Shown here piece by piece: positions 1 through 9,798 of a DNA stretch of 64,000 nucleotides (the first letter of the stretch is position 1; each line of letters opens with the position of its first letter). Source of the DNA: Acinetobacter sp. ANC 3832. GTDB lineage: Bacteria > Pseudomonadota > Gammaproteobacteria > Pseudomonadales > Moraxellaceae. Position numbers and translations under genes: made by a program. The notes under the pieces were generated by a model. That model worked only from the letters and a program-made list of their open reading frames with translations, had not been told where the DNA came from and did not search any database. Location: contig NZ_NEGJ01000008.1 in assembly GCF_002135415.1 (NCBI RefSeq), forward strand, positions 62,002 through 126,001, given 5' to 3'.

Positions 1-587
1 AGAATGCTATTATTGATGCTCAAAAACAGTTTGAAAATATCTGTGCTAAACCTGTTTATGGTGTTTATGGCTTCGGTTTTGTCAGACTAATCAATGATGT
101 GTCTTATTTTAAAAATTTTACCTCACCCACTATTTGTAATACGCAACAGTTCCTTGAGGCTTATGCACAACTCGATGTTGCAACAGAATATTTAATCATG
201 CCTTATTTGAATGGACAAGAATGCTCTGTTGATATTGCGTGTAATGCAGGAAAAATTTTAGCGCAAGTGACTCGTATAAAATATGACTTTTATCAAGAAT
301 GTTTTTTAGAGCACCCATGTCATACAATTTGCGCAGACTTAGTGCAACATTTCCAATGTGACGGACTGATTAATATTCAGCTTAAGCAAGATCAGAATGG
401 GAAATGGCATATTTTAGAAATTAATCCACGCCCTGCAGGTGGTTTTGCCTATACCCAACATACAGGTGTAAATTTAGTTGTAGAACTGATTGCAGATAAA
501 CTGAATTTATCTTTAGACAAAGAAATAGCAATACTTTCTCATGTCAAAGTTTTACCTATAACTCAAAGCATGAAATTGGATTTTTAA
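1..587 (+). CDS. ATP-grasp family ligase, 3' part (ter metabolite pathway)
   Basis: The reading frame is already open at base 3 and has no good start inside the window, so the gene begins upstream; an internal GTG at 99 is probably not the true start. The C-terminal half of an ATP-grasp enzyme is visible. It ends in the metal/ATP-binding motif EINPRPAGG, followed by a helix typical of the fold's last subdomain. ATP-grasp enzymes join a carboxylate to an amine or thiol using ATP. It lies 5 bp before a PRTase gene, in the order seen in ter-associated biosynthetic operons, where it is predicted to build a nucleoside-like metabolite. The substrate is unknown. The family call is firm and the pathway role is inferred from context. 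Confidence 0.8.
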   Translation, partial: NAIIDAQKQFENICAKPVYGVYGFGFVRLINDVSYFKNFTSPTICNTQQFLEAYAQLDVATEYLIMPYLNGQECSVDIACNAGKILAQVTRIKYDFYQECFLEHPCHTICADLVQHFQCDGLINIQLKQDQNGKWHILEINPRPAGGFAYTQHTGVNLVVELIADKLNLSLDKEIAILSHVKVLPITQSMKLDF

Positions 588-592
588 AATTA

Positions 593-1714
593 ATGACGCA
601 TATTGATTTAAGCCGTGGACGACTGAGTGTTCAAGTTAATCAACATCATCCTGATTGGAAATTGGATGATTTACTTGATTTTGCTGAACGTATTAATCCC
701 AAAAGAGCATTCTTATTTGTTTCAAAAATTTTAGGTAAGCATATTCCTGTTGCACCTTCTGAAATGCAACGCAGTTATATCGATCTTGCACAATTAGTGC
801 CTAAAGATGTGCCTTATCCAATTACTGTGATTGGTATGGCTGAAACAGCAGTTGGATTAGGTGCTGGTGTCTATCGTGAGTTAAAAAAAGATTTCTCTGA
901 AGATGCAATATTTTTAACAACGACACGTCATCCTATTTCAACATTACCGACTTTGGGCTTGTTTTTAGAAGAACATAGTCATGCTCAAGATCAATTTATT
1001 TTAAGTAGCCATGATCAAGCTAAGCATGACCATATTATCAATACAAAAACCTTAATTTTAGTAGATGATGAAATTTCAACGGGTAAAACTTTTAAAAATT
1101 TAATTCAAAGTTTAAGAAATTCTGGCTTAGCGCACGTTGAGCGGATTATTTTAGTGACTTTGGTGAATTGGGCTGAACAGCATTTAGAAACACAAAGTTT
1201 AGATATCCCTGTCGACGTTGTTTCTTTATTACATGGTCATTGGCATTGGGAATCCAACCATAAAACGGTTCAAATTAACATGCCAGATGTCAGCTCGACG
1301 CATCAGCAGGCACAAAAAATTATTGCACCAAACGATTGGGGGCGTGAACCTAGCTTCTTAGACTGCTCAGCGTGGTCAAATATTCAAGCAAGTAAACCAA
1401 ATGAAAAAATTTTGGTTCTTGGTTCAGGTGAATTTAGTTGGATTCCTTTTTTAATTGCAGAGAAATTAGAACAACAAAGCGCTGAAGTTTATTTTAGCTC
1501 GACTACACGCTCTCCAATTATGCAGGGTCATGCGATAGAAAGTATTTGTTCCTTTAAAGATAACTATGGCCTGAATATTGATAATTTTGCGTATAACGTT
1601 AAACATCAAGATTTTGATCGTGTACTTTTAGTGATTGAAACCGATAAAGACAGTGTAGATCCAAGCCTTTTTGATCAAATTAAAAATTTAGAAGTGGTCA
1701 GTTATGAATCCTAA
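593..1714 (+). CDS. Phosphoribosyltransferase with C-terminal TRSP domain
   Basis: The 373-residue protein has a type I PRTase domain. Its PRPP-binding loop LILVDDEISTGKT lies near residues 153-166, with the two acidic residues and the TG(K)T turn intact. A separate C-terminal part from about residue 255 fits the TRSP domain that follows PRTase_2 in ter systems. PRTases move a phosphoribosyl group from PRPP onto a base or similar acceptor, so this enzyme could supply the ribose of the predicted nucleoside-like product. The gene overlaps the next one by 11 bp, which implies translational coupling. Domain assignment rests on motif and gene order; the acceptor is unknown. Confidence 0.82.
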   Translation: MTHIDLSRGRLSVQVNQHHPDWKLDDLLDFAERINPKRAFLFVSKILGKHIPVAPSEMQRSYIDLAQLVPKDVPYPITVIGMAETAVGLGAGVYRELKKDFSEDAIFLTTTRHPISTLPTLGLFLEEHSHAQDQFILSSHDQAKHDHIINTKTLILVDDEISTGKTFKNLIQSLRNSGLAHVERIILVTLVNWAEQHLETQSLDIPVDVVSLLHGHWHWESNHKTVQINMPDVSSTHQQAQKIIAPNDWGREPSFLDCSAWSNIQASKPNEKILVLGSGEFSWIPFLIAEKLEQQSAEVYFSSTTRSPIMQGHAIESICSFKDNYGLNIDNFAYNVKHQDFDRVLLVIETDKDSVDPSLFDQIKNLEVVSYES

Positions 1715-2483
1715 ACCATTGGTCTTTGTTGATTTAGATGACACACTTTTTCAAACCAATCGCAAACAGCAACCGACCCCACAACATAAACTAGCAACGA
1801 CGGATAAAAATGGGCAACCTTTATCCTATATGCGTCCGAAACAGCAAATCTTTGTGAATTGGTTATTGGAATCCACGGAAGTTATTCCTGTGACAGCACG
1901 CTCAGTTGAAGGGTTACAACGCGTTCGTCTTCCTTTTCAACATGGTGCAATCTGTTCACATGGCGGAACAATCATTGGTCCAGACCAAAAAATAGATTTA
2001 GAGTGGCTGGAAATACAAAAAAAAGCCTCTGAACAACTGAATGGTATTCTTAATGATTTAGCAGATGCTTTGCATGATTACGCCCTGCCTTTGGGTGCAA
2101 TTCGAACATGGACACTGAAGGAAAATGATTTAGCTATTTATACTGTAGCGAAACAGAATACGCCTAATTCATTGTTTTTAGATCAAATGGTTCAGTACTT
2201 ACCTGCCCATATTTTAGAACATTGCTATGTCCATATTAATGGTAATAATCTTGCAATTATCCCTAAACATATATCGAAACAAAAAGCAGTCGAGTTTTTT
2301 CTTCAGAAATATAACCCGAATCATGAACGTGCAATTGTAGGATGGGGAGATAGTCTCTCCGATGCAGGTTTTTTAACTTGTTGTGATTGGTTTGGAATGC
2401 CAAAAAATAGTCAACTCGATCAGTTTTTAACACAAAGTTTAAATAATGATCATGAGACTAAGGGGTTTTTAGGACATGTCTAA
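1704..2483 (+). CDS. HAD-superfamily phosphatase of the ter biosynthetic operon
   Basis: The protein has 259 residues. HAD motif I is VFVDLDDTLF near residue 9, with nucleophile and acid Asp both present. A Thr/Ser motif occurs in VIPVTARS, and the metal-binding motif IV is GWGDSLSDAGF near residue 213. A substantial insertion between the motifs suggests a Cof-like cap. HAD enzymes of this type remove a phosphate from a sugar or nucleotide. Overlaps with both neighbours (11 bp upstream, 8 bp downstream) place it firmly in the operon, where it would dephosphorylate a product of the flanking PRTases. The family is certain; the substrate is not known. Confidence 0.83.
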   Translation: MNPKPLVFVDLDDTLFQTNRKQQPTPQHKLATTDKNGQPLSYMRPKQQIFVNWLLESTEVIPVTARSVEGLQRVRLPFQHGAICSHGGTIIGPDQKIDLEWLEIQKKASEQLNGILNDLADALHDYALPLGAIRTWTLKENDLAIYTVAKQNTPNSLFLDQMVQYLPAHILEHCYVHINGNNLAIIPKHISKQKAVEFFLQKYNPNHERAIVGWGDSLSDAGFLTCCDWFGMPKNSQLDQFLTQSLNNDHETKGFLGHV

Positions 2484-3636
2484 TTTCCCACATATCAATC
2501 AAACCTTAGCTGAATTAGGTTTTCATGGATCTTATCGACCTGAAGATATTACTTTTTTAATGCAGATTGATCATCTGCAGCCTACGTCTGTAGAAGAAAA
2601 AGAATATTTAATTCAATCAGGAAAAATGCATTATTCACAAATGATTAGTGTGGAAAATGCGCCCTCTGATGAGCACATACGTCATTATCAACACGCTTTT
2701 AATTATGGCGCTGAACGACTGGCTTTAGAGGTACAAAAATTAGGCAACGCTCTATTACAAGGCTTTGATCAAAAACCGATTGTTTTTATCAGTCTTGTTC
2801 GCGCAGGTGTTCCTTTAGGTGTATTACTAAAACACTATGTCGAAAAGTCACAGCACTGTTATCACTACGGAATCAGTATTATTCGTGATCGTGGTATAGA
2901 TTTTGGTGCTCTGCAAGCCATTATTGAACAGCATGGCTGTGAAAATATTGTCTTTGTCGATGGTTGGACTGGAAAAGGGGCAATTTGTAGGGAACTTACC
3001 CGTAGCCTACAAAATTTCCCAGAACTTTTTGATTCAGGATGGGATATTCCCCGTTTAGTGACACTTTCTGATTTAGGTGGATATTCTTGGCTGAGTGCAA
3101 GTTGTGATGATTGGCTGATTCCTTTTGGTATTTTGGGTTCAGTTATTTCGGGGTTAACATCTCGTACTATTCTCAAAGAAAGCATTGATTATCAAGAAGC
3201 CCAAACGGATTGTTATAATCCACAAAAATGGCATAGCTGTTTAGTCTACGACCATCTCCAACCATATGATTTATCTGTTAAATTCATTGAAGAAATTTTA
3301 AATTTAATCGATCAACATCCGACATCAGCAACTGTTGAATGGAATAACATCATTCGGTTAAAACAACAGCAACAATCTTTAGAAACCATTGAATGGATTT
3401 CATCGCATTATGCTATTCAGAATATTAATCATATTAAACCCAGTATAGCTGAAGCGACTCGAGCTGTATTACGACGTGTACCTGACCGAATTTTATTAAA
3501 AGATGTGACCAATCCGCATGTACAACTTTTGCTACATTTTGCACAAGAAAGACAAATTCCTGTTGATATTTTAGGCGAAAAATTAGGCCCATATCATGCA
3601 GTAACACTGATAAAAAAAGTTGAGAAAAATAAATGA
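2476..3636 (+). CDS. PRTase (StiP-type) with C-terminal PELOTA-like domain
   Basis: The protein has 386 residues. A second PRTase is recognised by the loop IVFVDGWTGKGAI near residue 158, an unusual variant of the PRPP motif with Gly-Trp in place of the second acidic residue. This matches the group annotated as StiP or PRTase_1. The last 90 or so residues (TRAVLRRVPDRILL onward) match the PELOTA-type RNA-binding domain fused to such enzymes in ter operons. Some databases label the family a cysteine protease, which I judge less likely than a transferase given the motif and neighbours. The start at 2476 overlaps the HAD gene by 8 bp, and the end overlaps the aldolase by 4 bp. Confidence 0.8.
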   Translation: MSNFPHINQTLAELGFHGSYRPEDITFLMQIDHLQPTSVEEKEYLIQSGKMHYSQMISVENAPSDEHIRHYQHAFNYGAERLALEVQKLGNALLQGFDQKPIVFISLVRAGVPLGVLLKHYVEKSQHCYHYGISIIRDRGIDFGALQAIIEQHGCENIVFVDGWTGKGAICRELTRSLQNFPELFDSGWDIPRLVTLSDLGGYSWLSASCDDWLIPFGILGSVISGLTSRTILKESIDYQEAQTDCYNPQKWHSCLVYDHLQPYDLSVKFIEEILNLIDQHPTSATVEWNNIIRLKQQQQSLETIEWISSHYAIQNINHIKPSIAEATRAVLRRVPDRILLKDVTNPHVQLLLHFAQERQIPVDILGEKLGPYHAVTLIKKVEKNK

Positions 3637-4562
3637 AACAATTGCAACATGCAATTCAATTGGGCGCAACCATGTACATCCCTGCAACACATTTGCAATT
3701 ATGGGAAGTGACTGAAGGTATTAAATTTCCGCTATTAAAATCAATCGCGGTCTGTCTTGAAGATGCTGTTTTAGAACAAGATGTACAAACAGCGATGGTT
3801 AATTTAAAACACTTATTACAAAAGCGCTTAGAGTACCCAAATCTAAGTGCGCCAACTATGTTTATTCGCCCACGAAATATTGAGATGGCAAAACATATTG
3901 TCGATTGGGATTTAAATCATACTTATAATGGAATGATCTTACCTAAATTTACCACACAGCATTTAAAAAGTTGGATGGAGGTTTTACCACCCAACTTACA
4001 ATATATGCCAACTTTAGAAACAAAAGAAATTTTTGATGTGGGACATAATATTGAATTACATCAGGCTTTAAAATATGATTTTTATAAAACATTATGTTTA
4101 AGAATTGGTGGCAATGATTTACTATCTTGTCTGAATTTACGTCGTCCTAAAAATACCACTATTTATCAAACACCAGTCGGTATGCTCATCCCCCAATTAG
4201 CAGGTCTATTCATTCCAGATGGCTTTCAATTGAGCTCACCTGTATGTGAGCATTTTGAAAATATCAATTTACTGACCCAAGAAATTAAGCAAGATATGAA
4301 CAATGGTATTTATACTAAAACTGCCATTCATCCCTTACAAATAGAGCATATTCATTTGGCTTTGCAAGTTCATCCTGAAGAGTTTAATGAGGCTCAGCAG
4401 ATCCTGTCTAGTGATGCAAAAAGTGTCTTTAAAAGTCATGGCTCCATGCTTGAACCTGCGACTCATAAAAACTGGGCTGAAATCATTTTATTGAGGTACA
4501 AAACCTTTGGCTTGATTAAATCACATCTTCCTGTCCATGATAAATTGATGCTGAGTTCTTAA
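3633..4562 (+). CDS. HpcH/HpaI (CitE-like) C-C bond lyase of the ter pathway
   Basis: The protein has 309 residues and is a predicted TIM barrel. The stretch AVCLEDAVLEQD near residue 39 matches the metal-binding LEDAV of CitE-like lyases. The Arg of MFIRPRN and an acidic GGNDLL segment fit the substrate site. Members of this ter-linked group are described as C-C bond lyases and are expected to make or break a carbon-carbon bond in the metabolite pathway. The gene is the last of five coupled plus-strand genes and ends 18 bp before the convergent kinase gene. No clear terminator separates them. Family call is good; reaction is inferred. Confidence 0.8.
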   Translation: MKQLQHAIQLGATMYIPATHLQLWEVTEGIKFPLLKSIAVCLEDAVLEQDVQTAMVNLKHLLQKRLEYPNLSAPTMFIRPRNIEMAKHIVDWDLNHTYNGMILPKFTTQHLKSWMEVLPPNLQYMPTLETKEIFDVGHNIELHQALKYDFYKTLCLRIGGNDLLSCLNLRRPKNTTIYQTPVGMLIPQLAGLFIPDGFQLSSPVCEHFENINLLTQEIKQDMNNGIYTKTAIHPLQIEHIHLALQVHPEEFNEAQQILSSDAKSVFKSHGSMLEPATHKNWAEIILLRYKTFGLIKSHLPVHDKLMLSS

Positions 4563-4580
4563 AAAATACAAGTGTATATC

Positions 4581-6110
4581 TTAGGCTTCAACCATTTGTA
4601 CAAGGGCTAAGCGACCACCATCTTCTTTTGATAGTAAAATTTGAGCACCATCTTTTAATTCAATTTTACCACCAATAGGGATGTTGGTTTTCGTAACAAC
4701 ATCTGTTAAATCGTGTAAATCTTCATTCACCAACCACCATACACCTTGATGTAAAACAAAATATCCTTTTCGTTTGGTTTGCTCTGACGTTAGCCGCTCA
4801 TTCGGTGCAATCATGTTATTAACATGCCATGCAAAAATGGACTGACCTGTCCAAACCATTAAGCGATGATTATCGGGTCTAAAAATCCCTTGTTGTCTTG
4901 CAGAATATAAATTTAAAATTGGTAGCTTACCCTTAAAAGCGGTATGGCAAAATGGACATTCCGGTTGAGTCGTATTATCAAAGATATACCACTTTTGCCC
5001 ACATCTGGGGTTATTGCAGGGTTGAATCAAGTCGACCGTTTTAACTAAAGCTGTTTCCCAATCATTTGCAGATGGTCTTTTACTTGGATCATGTAAACCA
5101 TCAACAAAACTTTTGATAAATAATTCAGATAAATACGGTCCTGTCACTGTATATGGAACTTTATTTGGGTCTGCCCACGGTAACTGACTGATTTTCAATT
5201 GGTTAGATTTAACTTGGTTACTATGGTCTGTTGGATGTTCAATGAATAGTGCTTTTTCACCCATCGTTAAACTTTCATCTTTTTGCGGATCATTCATATC
5301 ATGAATTTTTCCACCACGAAGCGGATGTCGATACAGTAAGTACATATAAATCAATACAGCTAAAGCATGTTTATCCGTTGCTATACTTGGCAATGACCGA
5401 TTTGAATTATCCTTAGATAAATGATTAGTCATCACAACTTCTGGTGCAATAAAATCTGGTGTTCCGACCACATCAGGTGGATATTTCCCAGGCACAACCA
5501 AACCATCAACATCAATAACACAAGCCCCACCTGTAACTGGATCGACTAATATATTTTTATAAGATAAATCGGAATGTGCCAAACCTGCTGCATGCATGCG
5601 GCGCACTGCTCTAGAAATTAATATGCCTATTTTTAAATAGTTCAGCCAAGTTCCTTTTTCTCGATCATCTAAAAATTTGTTTTGATTATTGGCACTTGCA
5701 AACCATTTCCCTTCTTTTTCTTTACCTTGTATGTTCAAAAAATCATTATTTTTAGAACCATATTCAAAGAAAAATTGCTTTTTATAGGTAGGTGCGGTAA
5801 TGCCCAATAAATTATTATATTCAACTAAACCATCTGGCCAGCAAAATATATTTTTCCAATAATCACCACCTACACCGTTAAATATTCCCTGCCACTTATT
5901 TCCTACTATTTCTTTTAAACGGTCTTTTTGTTGTTCTAGAGCTGCTTTAGATTCATAAAATTTATTTTTTTCTTTACTGAAAAAACACACAACATAACTA
6001 CGATCTGGTGAAAAATAAACATCTTTCATTGCACCAGATCCAATCACTTCATCAACAAATTCAATGGCACGACCATCTACAGTAGTACATTTAATAATTT
6101 TTGCAGACAT
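4581..6110 (-). CDS. Protein kinase of the TerY-P triad
   Basis: The protein has 509 residues. The kinase catalytic loop HSDLSYKNILVD is near residue 178, with Asp and Asn present. The metal motif that is normally DFG reads DVDG near 198, and the substrate segment contains GTPDFIAPE. A four-Cys zinc ribbon follows near 365-385 (CNNPRC, then CPFC), and a C-terminal beta-rich domain of about 120 residues could bind a partner. It is the last gene of the minus-strand operon, after a PP2C phosphatase and vWA proteins, the arrangement called the TerY-P triad, so it probably phosphorylates a partner that the phosphatase resets. AGGTAAAAGAAC before the ATG gives a modest ribosome site. Confidence 0.85.
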   Translation of the reverse strand: MSAKIIKCTTVDGRAIEFVDEVIGSGAMKDVYFSPDRSYVVCFFSKEKNKFYESKAALEQQKDRLKEIVGNKWQGIFNGVGGDYWKNIFCWPDGLVEYNNLLGITAPTYKKQFFFEYGSKNNDFLNIQGKEKEGKWFASANNQNKFLDDREKGTWLNYLKIGILISRAVRRMHAAGLAHSDLSYKNILVDPVTGGACVIDVDGLVVPGKYPPDVVGTPDFIAPEVVMTNHLSKDNSNRSLPSIATDKHALAVLIYMYLLYRHPLRGGKIHDMNDPQKDESLTMGEKALFIEHPTDHSNQVKSNQLKISQLPWADPNKVPYTVTGPYLSELFIKSFVDGLHDPSKRPSANDWETALVKTVDLIQPCNNPRCGQKWYIFDNTTQPECPFCHTAFKGKLPILNLYSARQQGIFRPDNHRLMVWTGQSIFAWHVNNMIAPNERLTSEQTKRKGYFVLHQGVWWLVNEDLHDLTDVVTKTNIPIGGKIELKDGAQILLSKEDGGRLALVQMVEA

Positions 6111-6166
6111 GTTCTTTTACCTAATTTTTCGTTTATTTCAATACACTTATCGGCAGATTAATAGTG

Positions 6167-7948
6167 CTATTTTTTCCATAATACTGCCATCGTTCGATCA
6201 TCATGATGACCTGGTGTGAAAAAATACATCCATTCAAGTAATGCCGTATCTGCAGAATCAACCTTCATTAATGGATTTAATTCAGCATATAATTTTTTCC
6301 ATTTTTCATGATTTGCTAAACCCACATCCGTTTCAAAAATTGGGTCTGAAATACCATCACTCATTAACATTACAGCATCAATATTGTTAAAACAGCCTAT
6401 TTTAATGCGTGAACCAAGTTCCTGATTAATACTGCGATCTAGAAATTGAGTTTGCCCTGCATATTCACCACCATCTGGTACATTCATTATTCTTACACTG
6501 TCATTGCTATAAACAGCGATAGCGCCATCACCCACAGAGAATGTACTAATAAATGTTTTTTCTTTTTGACTACAAACCACAGCAACTAAAAGCGTCGTTG
6601 AGAATACTTTAGGATTCACACCTAACTCATTGGCTTGTTGTTCTATTTGAGCAATAATTGACTTATATATTTCATAATAAACATGAAAAAATTGTTGATT
6701 TAATTTCTTCGCAATGTCAGTCGTAATATTATCCTGACTGCCGACTTGCCATTGTTTTAAATCATCATTTAATGCATCAATTGTATGTTCATTTAAATAA
6801 CGCTGAAATTCATTTTGTACAATATCAACAGCAATACGTGAACCTTCTCTTGAATACTGGGCACTGCCTGCACCATCTGCCACCGTCAGAATAGACCATT
6901 GGCTATTTGGAATTTGCACGATAGAAAAATCATCATCACGGAATGTTCCACCATGTTCGTGTGAACGTCCTCGACGACTTGCCGCAATAATTTTATACAA
7001 AGGCTCATTAATCAAGTTTTTATCTGTATGTATTTTTGCGAAAGCTTGTCCTGCTTCTGGTTCGATCACCTTCCATAAGCTTCTTGGATCAGGAATAATA
7101 TTCAATCTGCATTTTGCTGTTCTTGTTTCATTTTCAGCATTTTTACCATAAAACTGAAAAGAAAATTCAAAATCTTCAGCAACATCCGGATGACCTAAAA
7201 TTGTTTGTGTTTCCGTATCAAAATAAAATACATCACTAGGAAATTTAAAACTTTCAGCTTTAAATTTAATTTCATCTACATCATGTTGAGAAACCACATT
7301 AATTTTGGATTGATATTCTTGTCCAACACGGGCATTTTCAACTTGAAATTTTATATCCTGATAAATACTTCGACTAAACACAGATTCTATCTCTTGCCTC
7401 TTATTAAGCGTTTGTTGATCAATAACATCTTGAATATTTTCTGCTTGATCTTGAATATCCACATCCAATAACGAAATCTGTTCAATAGGTGACGGTTTTA
7501 TTTGTTGTTCCTCTTGCAAAGTATCTAATTTATTCTCATTTTCTCTATCAAATTGATTTTGTTCTATGTCTAATAATTTATGAGTCATGAGTTGAACTTC
7601 TATTGGAGAGTTTTCATGCGGCGTGAGTTCATCATTATTTTTTTTAACATTCTCTCCTAGCTGATCTTTATCAGTTTTTTCAAGTTTTTGTAAGTTTCCA
7701 TCATTAAAATCAAATTGATTATTATGTTCTAACTCAGCTATTTCACTCTGAATCAAATTCTGAAAACATTGAGGTTCGGTAATATATGTTGAATAAGATT
7801 GTACTTTTATTTTGCTTATTTCATTAAATAATTTAGACAATTGCTCTAAATTTTGTTCGTTATCTAAAATAAACCTTTTAAAACTTTCATTAAATTGATC
7901 TTGATCATCTATTAGAATCTGCTGAATCTTACATTTATGCTTTTCCAT
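6167..7948 (-). CDS. PP2C-family protein phosphatase with long N-terminal extension
   Basis: The protein has 593 residues. The C-terminal half is a PP2C domain: VADGAGSAQYSREGS near residue 356 carries the metal-binding DGAG, followed by TLLVAVV, FSVGDGAIAVY, and MLMSDGISDP with its late Asp. The first 200 residues are rich in Gln, Glu, Asn and Asp and look coiled or disordered. A beta-rich segment (about 200-285) may be an Ig-like linker. It would dephosphorylate Ser/Thr proteins, most likely the substrate of the kinase 56 bp downstream. The start is backed by GGGGGA just upstream of the ATG. Phosphatase function is well supported; the extension is unexplained. Confidence 0.85.
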   Translation of the reverse strand: MEKHKCKIQQILIDDQDQFNESFKRFILDNEQNLEQLSKLFNEISKIKVQSYSTYITEPQCFQNLIQSEIAELEHNNQFDFNDGNLQKLEKTDKDQLGENVKKNNDELTPHENSPIEVQLMTHKLLDIEQNQFDRENENKLDTLQEEQQIKPSPIEQISLLDVDIQDQAENIQDVIDQQTLNKRQEIESVFSRSIYQDIKFQVENARVGQEYQSKINVVSQHDVDEIKFKAESFKFPSDVFYFDTETQTILGHPDVAEDFEFSFQFYGKNAENETRTAKCRLNIIPDPRSLWKVIEPEAGQAFAKIHTDKNLINEPLYKIIAASRRGRSHEHGGTFRDDDFSIVQIPNSQWSILTVADGAGSAQYSREGSRIAVDIVQNEFQRYLNEHTIDALNDDLKQWQVGSQDNITTDIAKKLNQQFFHVYYEIYKSIIAQIEQQANELGVNPKVFSTTLLVAVVCSQKEKTFISTFSVGDGAIAVYSNDSVRIMNVPDGGEYAGQTQFLDRSINQELGSRIKIGCFNNIDAVMLMSDGISDPIFETDVGLANHEKWKKLYAELNPLMKVDSADTALLEWMYFFTPGHHDDRTMAVLWKK

Positions 7949-7991
7949 AAATCCCCCATCTAATCTCTAAATTTTATTTGTTTTTAATGTT

Positions 7992-9056
7992 TTAACCTTG
8001 CCCTCTATTTAAATTAAAATCTCCATCCGAAGAAGAAAAACTAATTTGGCGGTGACACCATGGGCAAACAACAGATTCACGATATCCGTCATAACACATT
8101 AAATTTCCACATGAACACACAGCAAAAGCCGTTTCTGCCAAGCAATATGGGCATTCAGGAAATCCATCTAATTCAGCAGTGTTAATTTGTTTAGTTTCTG
8201 TATTTAAATCTGACCATGTAAAATAATCTTCAGAAATAGCGCAACAAATATCCAGCTTAAAGTTATAAATATTAATGTTCAAATCAGGTGGGCTGCGATA
8301 CTGTAATTTTCGCAAGTATTTAATAATATAAGGCTTATTCATTTTTTGACAACGACCAATGAAAGTAGCACATTGTTCATCCACCTTATTTTTACTAATT
8401 GATAATTTTTCTTTAGCCAAACGCATATAGCGTTCATCAATCGGTAATAATTCATGTGATTGTTGATGATGCCCAACACTGATACTTTGAGAAACCACTG
8501 AAGCTGTAATCCATTTACATAAGCTTTTTACATATTCTTGGTTAATTTCATCAATTGAAATCGTATGTTCTGTGAGTTTACTTAATGCTGAAAAATCGAC
8601 ATCGGTACCTAAGCCAATCGCAACAAGGCTGACTTTATTTGCATATTTTGCATTCCACTTTTCAATCGCTTGCGCATAGTCATCGGTTGGACGTCCATCT
8701 GTAAATAAATACACAATAGGTTTCCAATCCCCTTTCACTTCAGCTGATGTTTTCATTACATAACGGTCAATATCTTGACCTAAATGTTCAAGTGCTTTAC
8801 CTAAATGCGTTCCGCCACCTAACGGTAAAGTAAAATGTTGAAAAGCAAATAATTCAGTCAAGGGCACTAAAGTTCGAACAATACCTGCGTAAGCGATGAT
8901 AGAAACATAAACCGTTTCTAGAGCATAAGGATCCTTCCTCAAATTACTTAATATATATTCAACGCCGTCTTGTACAGCTTCTATAGGCTGTCCAACCATC
9001 GATTCAGAACAATCGATAACAAAAAACACAGGTAAACGTCGCATCATTTTCACCAT
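7992..9056 (-). CDS. TerY-like vWA protein with C-terminal zinc ribbon
   Basis: The protein has 354 residues. A von Willebrand factor A domain covers about residues 1-205. Its metal site (MIDAS) is VIDCSESM (DxSxS), with later Thr and Asp in GGGTHLG and FTDGRPTDD. The tail carries three Cys pairs (CPYC, CSCG, CPWC) near 297-335, a zinc-ribbon pattern missing from the two other vWA proteins of this operon. It therefore corresponds to the TerY member of the triad that docks to kinase and phosphatase. A start four codons later (MRRLPVF) would match its paralogues. vWA domains bind protein partners through the metal; the target here is unknown. Confidence 0.85.
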   Translation of the reverse strand: MVKMMRRLPVFFVIDCSESMVGQPIEAVQDGVEYILSNLRKDPYALETVYVSIIAYAGIVRTLVPLTELFAFQHFTLPLGGGTHLGKALEHLGQDIDRYVMKTSAEVKGDWKPIVYLFTDGRPTDDYAQAIEKWNAKYANKVSLVAIGLGTDVDFSALSKLTEHTISIDEINQEYVKSLCKWITASVVSQSISVGHHQQSHELLPIDERYMRLAKEKLSISKNKVDEQCATFIGRCQKMNKPYIIKYLRKLQYRSPPDLNINIYNFKLDICCAISEDYFTWSDLNTETKQINTAELDGFPECPYCLAETAFAVCSCGNLMCYDGYRESVVCPWCHRQISFSSSDGDFNLNRGQG

Positions 9057-9142
9057 TTTATTCTTATGATAAAACCATATAACATTGATTAAATTAAAAT
9101 CTATATTTATTTGTATAGCATTCTTTTTTCAATTTACTACTT

Positions 9143-9778
9143 TTATAAAACCAACTGAATTTCTGATGGCGGTGGTGGTAGTGAAATAGAATCCGTCACT
9201 CCTACACTACTACTTCCTGCAACGACGCTAGCAGATACCCATTTAAAAAAACTCGAAAAACTATTCGAATCCATCGTATCTAAAACTACAACTTGATTGG
9301 TTAATTGCAATAGTGCTTCTGTTTTTGCTTTAGGACCTGCCGCACACGCGATAATTGTTGCAAAATTTAACTGTTTAATAGTTGGAATAATTTGTTGATA
9401 GGCATATACATCTGAAGGAGAACCATCCGTCATTAGAAATAATAATGGTCGCCAATCACCTTTTGCATCCTCACTACTTTTTTGAACATTCTGCTGCACT
9501 TCGTGAGCAAGTAATTCTAATGCCGCCCCCATAAAAGTCGCACCGACATTTGGCACATCTAAATCTGGAATTTGAACTTGCTCTAAGGGCGTTAAAGGCA
9601 GATAAATTTTAGCTTCCATATCAAAGGTAATCACACTTAAATATACACTTTCTAAAGCATAAGGATCTTGTCTTAAAGCACTTAACATCGACTGCAATCC
9701 AACGTTTACAGAATGAATGGGCTCTCCTCGCATAGACCCCGAGGTATCAAGTAAAATATATACAGGTAAGCGGCGCAT
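9143..9778 (-). CDS. TerY-like vWA domain protein
   Basis: The 211-residue protein is essentially a single vWA domain. Its MIDAS is ILLDTSGSMRGEP near residue 8, followed by the Thr of NVGATFMGAAL and the Asp of FLMTDGSPSD. A short proline-rich tail (SLPPPPSEIQ) closes it. The closest relative in the window is the vWA protein at the head of the operon, with nearly the same first 20 residues and the same proline tail, so the two are recent paralogues. The 86-bp gap before the zinc-ribbon vWA gene is the longest in the operon and could hold an internal promoter. A cytoplasmic scaffold role in the Ter response is likely. Confidence 0.85.
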   Translation of the reverse strand: MRRLPVYILLDTSGSMRGEPIHSVNVGLQSMLSALRQDPYALESVYLSVITFDMEAKIYLPLTPLEQVQIPDLDVPNVGATFMGAALELLAHEVQQNVQKSSEDAKGDWRPLLFLMTDGSPSDVYAYQQIIPTIKQLNFATIIACAAGPKAKTEALLQLTNQVVVLDTMDSNSFSSFFKWVSASVVAGSSSVGVTDSISLPPPPSEIQLVL

Positions 9779-9798
9779 TTTTTTCTCTTATTTGTGCT

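Noticed and set aside
2476-3636. Cysteine protease function for the StiP-type protein
   Set aside because: A PRPP loop is visible and the neighbours are nucleotide-type enzymes; no Cys-His protease pattern stands out.
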